Assembly: GCA_047975325.1 (NCBI GenBank)
Contig: JBKEDF010000049.1
Coordinates: forward strand, 1-64,000
Length of the DNA stretch: 64,000 bases
DNA from: JBKEDF01 sp047975325
GTDB lineage: Bacteria > Pseudomonadota > Alphaproteobacteria > Rhodobacterales > Rhodobacteraceae
Reading direction: 5' to 3'
In this document: positions 60,236 to 64,000 of the stretch, piece by piece
Numbering within the stretch: the stretch's first letter is position 1
How the letters are laid out: every line of letters begins with the position of its first letter
Position numbers and translations under genes: made by a program
Notes under the pieces: generated by a model
What the model saw: only the letters and a program-made list of their open reading frames with translations
What the model was told of the DNA's origin: nothing
The model's database searches: none

Positions 60236-63200
60236 CCACGGTTTTTTCGGCTACGGCCTTTTCGGCCAGCCCGCGCGCAATGCCATGCCCGCCCTTGATC
60301 CGGTCCGCTTCCGTGGTCCAGTCGGCTGGCAGGATGATCTTGTTTCCCTGAACCCGCGCGCCCGGGCGGGATCTGATGAATTCCACCAACCCGGCAGGAT
60401 TGGCAAATTTGTCATTGTGAAACTGAACCGTGGCCCCTTTTGGCCCGGCATCGAGCCGCGCAATCCCCGCCTTCTTGCACAGCGCCTTGATCCGGACCAC
60501 CAGCATCAGCGTATTGACCTCCCGTGGGACAGGTCCGAAACGATCAATCAGTTCCGCCGCAAAACCTTCGAGTTCCACCTTTGTCGAAAGCCCCGAAAGC
60601 CGCCTGTAAAGCCCCAGGCGCAGGTCCAGGTCGGGAATATAGGTTTCGGGGATCAGGACAGGGACACCCAGATTGATTGTGGGTGCCCATTGATCATCAC
60701 TATCGGCAAGGCCGATTTCACCGGATCGCAGCTTGCCAATCGTTTCTTCCAGCATCTGCTGGTAAAGTTCATAGCCCACTTCCTTGATATGGCCGGATTG
60801 TTCTTCCCCCAGAAGGTTGCCCGCGCCACGCAGGTCCAGATCATGCGAAGCAAGGTTGAACCCGGCACCGAGACTGTCGAGACTGCCCAGCAACCGCAAT
60901 CGCCGCAACGCCTGTGGCGTCAGTGGCACGCGCGGCTTGGTCGTCAGGTAACAATAGGCCCGCATCTTGGAACGCCCCACGCGCCCCCGGATCTGATAGA
61001 GCTGCGCCAGCCCGAACATATCGGCCCGATGAACGATCATCGTATTCGCCGTGGGAATATCAAGCCCGCTTTCAACAATGCTCGTGGCCAGCAAAACGTC
61101 ATATTTGCCATCGTAGAAATCGTTCATCCGCATATCGAGATCGCCCGCCGCAAGCTGGCCATGTGCAATCACATAGCGCAGCTCCGGCACCTGGTTTTTC
61201 AGGAAATCCTCAATATCCGGCAGGTCGGAAATCCGCGGCACGACATAAAAGCTCTGTCCACCACGATAGCGTTCCCGCAGCAGCGCCTCGCGGATCGTTA
61301 CCGTATCAAATTCGGCGACATAGGTACGGATCGCCAGCCTGTCCACCGGCGGGGTTGCGATGATCGAAAGGTCGCGCACACCGGTCAGGCTCAGTTGCAG
61401 GGTACGCGGGATCGGTGTTGCGGTCAGCGTCAGCACATGAACTTCGGATCGCATCTCCTTCAGCCGTTCCTTGTGGGAAACGCCAAAATGCTGTTCCTCA
61501 TCAATGACAAGAAGACCCAGGTTCCTGAACCGGATCCCCTTGGCCAGAAGCGCGTGGGTGCCCACGCAGATATCCACCGTCCCATCGGCAAGGCCTGCGC
61601 GCGTTGCATTGGCCTCCTTTGCCGCAACAAAGCGCGACAAGGGCCTGACCTTGATCGGAAAGCCGCGAAAACGTTCGGCAAAGCTGCGGTAATGCTGCCG
61701 CGCCAGCAGCGTTGTCGGGCAGATCACGGCAACCTGCATCCCGGCAAGCGCCGCCACGAAGGCCGCGCGCATCGCGATTTCGGTCTTGCCAAAGCCCACA
61801 TCCCCGACAACGAGCCGGTCCATCGGTGTTCCCGCTTCGAGATCGGCAATCACATCGGCAATGGCGGATAGCTGGTCCTCGGTTTCCTGATAGGGAAAGC
61901 GCGCCGCAAAGGATTCCCAAAGCCCGTGTGGCGCCTCCAGGACCGGGGCATGGCGCAACTGGCGTTCCGCTGCAATCCGCATCAACCTTTCGGCAATCTC
62001 CCGGATCCGCTGTTTCAGCTTGGCCTTCTTGGCCTGCCAGGCCCCACCGCCCAACTTGTCCAGAAGGCCCTCCTCATGGCCATAACGGCTGAGCAATTCG
62101 ATATTTTCAACAGGAAGATAAAGCTTTGCTTCCTCGGCATATTCGATCAGCAGGCATTCATGCGGCGCACCAAGCGCATTGATGGTTTCCAGCCCGCGAT
62201 AGCGGCCCACACCATGTTCGACATGCACCACAAGATCCCCCGGCGAAAGCGCCTCGGCATCGCGAAGGAAGTTTTCTGCCTTGCGGCGGCGTCTGGGTTT
62301 GGAAATCAACCGATCGCCAAGCACATCCTGTTCGGAAATCACCGCAAGCCCGGGGGCAATGAACCCGGCTTCCAGTGGCCAGATCACCAGAAAGACCCCC
62401 CCCTTGCCCGGTGGCACCTCGCGCAAATCGGCAACCGGTTTTGCGCCTTCCAGATCGTGATCTTCCAATAACCCCTTCAGCCGCTCCCGTGCGCCTTCCG
62501 ACCAGGAGGCAACAACAACCTGTCGATCTTCGCGCAATGCACGAATATGATCAGAAAGTGATTTGAAAAGGCTTATGTTTTCCTGCTGTCTTTCCGGTGC
62601 AAAACTGCGCCCGACACGGCCTTCCGCATCCAGCACCCCGGGCCCCGGCGATTGTGCCAGCGGCGAAAGTCGGATCACCCGGGTACCGCCCATTACTGTT
62701 TCCCAGGCATCGCCATCCAGATACAGAAGCTCCGGCGCACAGGGTTTATAGACCGTATCGATCCGCCCCCGCGCCGTCATTGCCTCCTGCCGCGCCTCAT
62801 ATTGATCGGCGATCCCTTCCCAGCGGGCCTGCCGCGCGGGCTCCACCTGATCATCCAGCATCACGGTGGCATCGGGAAGGTAATCGAAAACGGTTTCCAG
62901 GCTTTCATGAAAGAAGGGCAGCCAATGTTCCATGCCCTGATGCTTGCGCCCTGCGCTTACCGCCTCATAAAGCGGGTCTTCCGCACCCCCCGCACCAAAC
63001 TCGATCCGGTAATTCTGCCTGAAACGGGTAATCGCGGCCTCATCCAGGATCACCTCCGAAACCGGCGCGAAATCGACCATGGAAAGTTTCTCAACCGTCC
63101 GCTGCGTCACCACATCGAACCGGCGCGCCCCGTCAAGCACATCGCCGAAAAAATCAAGCCGCACGGGTCCTTGCGCGCCCGGAGGAAAGATATCGACGAT

Positions 63201-63674
63201 CCCTCCCCTGATGGCATAGTCGCCGGGTTCGGCCACCTGCGATGTCAGCGCAAACCCCATGCGCGCCAGAAATCCCCTGAGCGTCCCCTCATTCACCCTG
63301 TCACCAACCCGGGCGCTGAAGGAAGACGCCGCAATAACCTTACGCGTCGGCATCCGCTGCCCTGCCGCATTCAGCGTTGTCAACAACACGAAAGGCCCCG
63401 GCACCCCCTGGGCCAACACCGCAAGGCATGCCATCCTGCGCGAAATGATATCGGCATTGGGCGAAACCCGGTCATAGGGCAGGCAATCCCATGCTGGAAG
63501 GTCAAGCACCGCAAGATCGGGGGCCATGACGGCAAGGGCCGCACGCATCGCCTCCATCCGCTTGTCATCCCGCGCGATATGAATGATCGGCGCGCCCCTG
63601 GCCGATTCCTTCGCCACAAGCCGCGCATCGAAACCCTCGGGCGCGCCGCCCAGGATGATCCTCTGCCCTGTCAT
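60225..63674 (-). CDS. mfd: Transcription-repair coupling factor
   Basis: 1149 residues. Removes RNA polymerase stalled at DNA damage and recruits UvrA. Order of domains: UvrB-like N-terminal part (1-350), CarD-like polymerase-interacting domain (LVVHEHGVGRYRGLE near 490-545, split), SF2 helicase with GDVGFGKTEIAMRAAF, DEEQHFGV and LTATPIPRTLQLSL, and a C-terminal autoinhibitory domain. The frame opens at 63803, but MTGQRIILGGAPEGF at 63674 is preferred, with AAGGGCAAGG upstream. Confidence 0.97.
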   Translation of the reverse strand: MTGQRIILGGAPEGFDARLVAKESARGAPIIHIARDDKRMEAMRAALAVMAPDLAVLDLPAWDCLPYDRVSPNADIISRRMACLAVLAQGVPGPFVLLTTLNAAGQRMPTRKVIAASSFSARVGDRVNEGTLRGFLARMGFALTSQVAEPGDYAIRGGIVDIFPPGAQGPVRLDFFGDVLDGARRFDVVTQRTVEKLSMVDFAPVSEVILDEAAITRFRQNYRIEFGAGGAEDPLYEAVSAGRKHQGMEHWLPFFHESLETVFDYLPDATVMLDDQVEPARQARWEGIADQYEARQEAMTARGRIDTVYKPCAPELLYLDGDAWETVMGGTRVIRLSPLAQSPGPGVLDAEGRVGRSFAPERQQENISLFKSLSDHIRALREDRQVVVASWSEGARERLKGLLEDHDLEGAKPVADLREVPPGKGGVFLVIWPLEAGFIAPGLAVISEQDVLGDRLISKPRRRRKAENFLRDAEALSPGDLVVHVEHGVGRYRGLETINALGAPHECLLIEYAEEAKLYLPVENIELLSRYGHEEGLLDKLGGGAWQAKKAKLKQRIREIAERLMRIAAERQLRHAPVLEAPHGLWESFAARFPYQETEDQLSAIADVIADLEAGTPMDRLVVGDVGFGKTEIAMRAAFVAALAGMQVAVICPTTLLARQHYRSFAERFRGFPIKVRPLSRFVAAKEANATRAGLADGTVDICVGTHALLAKGIRFRNLGLLVIDEEQHFGVSHKERLKEMRSEVHVLTLTATPIPRTLQLSLTGVRDLSIIATPPVDRLAIRTYVAEFDTVTIREALLRERYRGGQSFYVVPRISDLPDIEDFLKNQVPELRYVIAHGQLAAGDLDMRMNDFYDGKYDVLLATSIVESGLDIPTANTMIVHRADMFGLAQLYQIRGRVGRSKMRAYCYLTTKPRVPLTPQALRRLRLLGSLDSLGAGFNLASHDLDLRGAGNLLGEEQSGHIKEVGYELYQQMLEETIGKLRSGEIGLADSDDQWAPTINLGVPVLIPETYIPDLDLRLGLYRRLSGLSTKVELEGFAAELIDRFGPVPREVNTLMLVVRIKALCKKAGIARLDAGPKGATVQFHNDKFANPAGLVEFIRSRPGARVQGNKIILPADWTTEADRIKGGHGIARGLAEKAVAEKTVVRA

Positions 63675-63691
63675 GTCCTTGCCCTTCCGCC

Positions 63692-64000
63692 TCAGAGAAC
63701 CGCCGCCGTCATGTTGTGCCACATGCCCCAAAGCGCCGTCACGAAGATTGAAAATATCCCGATCCCCTGAACCATCATCCGGTGCCTTGTCAGTCGCCGG
63801 CACAGCATCTGCCCCCCGTTCACACCCGCCTCGATCTGCGCCGCCTGCCGCAGGCTCAGCGCCCCGATGACCGATATCGGCAGTGCAAGCAGAAAAACCG
63901 CCTGCGCGAATTCGACGCCATACCAGAACCCCAGGATCAGCAGGCCCGAAAGCAGGAAACTGGCAAAGCCGATCAGCCAGACCCCGGCACCCCGCGCGAT
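63692..64000 (-). CDS. Membrane protein, 5' end outside window
   Basis: The last 309 bases encode 102 C-terminal residues in frame, ending MTAAVL at a TGA 18 bases before mfd. Two hydrophobic segments (GVWLIGFASFLLSGLLILG and MVQGIGIFSIFVTALWGMW) flank a basic loop (QMLCRRLTRHR). No family recognised. On the same strand as mfd and probably in its operon. Too little is present to assign function. Confidence 0.7.
   Translation of the reverse strand: MARGAGVWLIGFASFLLSGLLILGFWYGVEFAQAVFLLALPISVIGALSLRQAAQIEAGVNGGQMLCRRLTRHRMMVQGIGIFSIFVTALWGMWHNMTAAVL

Overview
The window looks like chromosomal DNA of an alphaproteobacterium of the Rhodobacterales (Paracoccaceae/Roseobacter type). GC is high, genes are densely packed, and TGATG and ATGA stop/start overlaps are common. 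The ThrRS has the Rhodobacter-type MNCPCH motif and PPDL tail. A Fur/Mur regulator, the fdsGBA-fdhD-fdsD formate dehydrogenase, a DUF6280 protein and a thyA-folA pair fit the same group. This placement is inferred from the proteins alone. No rRNA, tRNA, CRISPR array, insertion sequence or prophage was found.

Left part (1-17,000). After the 3' part of thrS comes an accessory catabolic island. A seven-gene minus-strand operon (8769 to 1570) encodes a CoA ligase, Ohr, a thiolase-fold protein without its nucleophile, a DUF35-SDR fusion, a cyclase-family hydrolase, an Asp/Glu-racemase-fold protein without cysteines, and a RutA-like flavin monooxygenase. It is divergent from a LysR regulator, an HpaI-type aldolase and a medium-chain reductase. 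Next come an EthD protein, a TRAP transporter (dctPQM) and a D-2-hydroxyacid dehydrogenase. Together they read as uptake and breakdown of an unidentified organic acid. Three family members have lost their textbook catalytic residues, so this is the best candidate here for undescribed biochemistry.

Middle part (17,000-37,600). Housekeeping genes (csp, folA, thyA, fucU-like, gloA, hisN, yqgE, eno, fur/mur) are mixed with two small regulatory modules. One is a TetR gene with four matching palindromes, three of them in front of a PspA-like coiled-coil gene. The other is an XRE regulator divergent from a quinone oxidoreductase, with two TTGCA-N3-TGCAA palindromes between them. Two ribonucleotide reductases are present: B12-dependent NrdJ and oxygen-dependent NrdHIEF. 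Both have NrdR-box-like sites upstream. The nrdHIEF leader also carries a compact cobalamin-riboswitch-like element, suggesting that B12 shuts off the B12-independent enzyme.

Right part (37,600-64,000). The soluble NAD-dependent formate dehydrogenase operon is followed by rplM-rpsI, an SseB-like protein, an NhaA paralog missing one of the paired aspartates, a two-gene polysaccharide-export remnant or module (KpsT/KpsE-like), DUF6280, rlmE, ppx/gppA, an EamA transporter, a FadL-like porin, metA (predicted acetyl-CoA dependent), ppk2-tetR, a FrnE-like DsbA protein, a Bcr/CflA efflux pump, mfd, and a membrane protein cut by the window edge.
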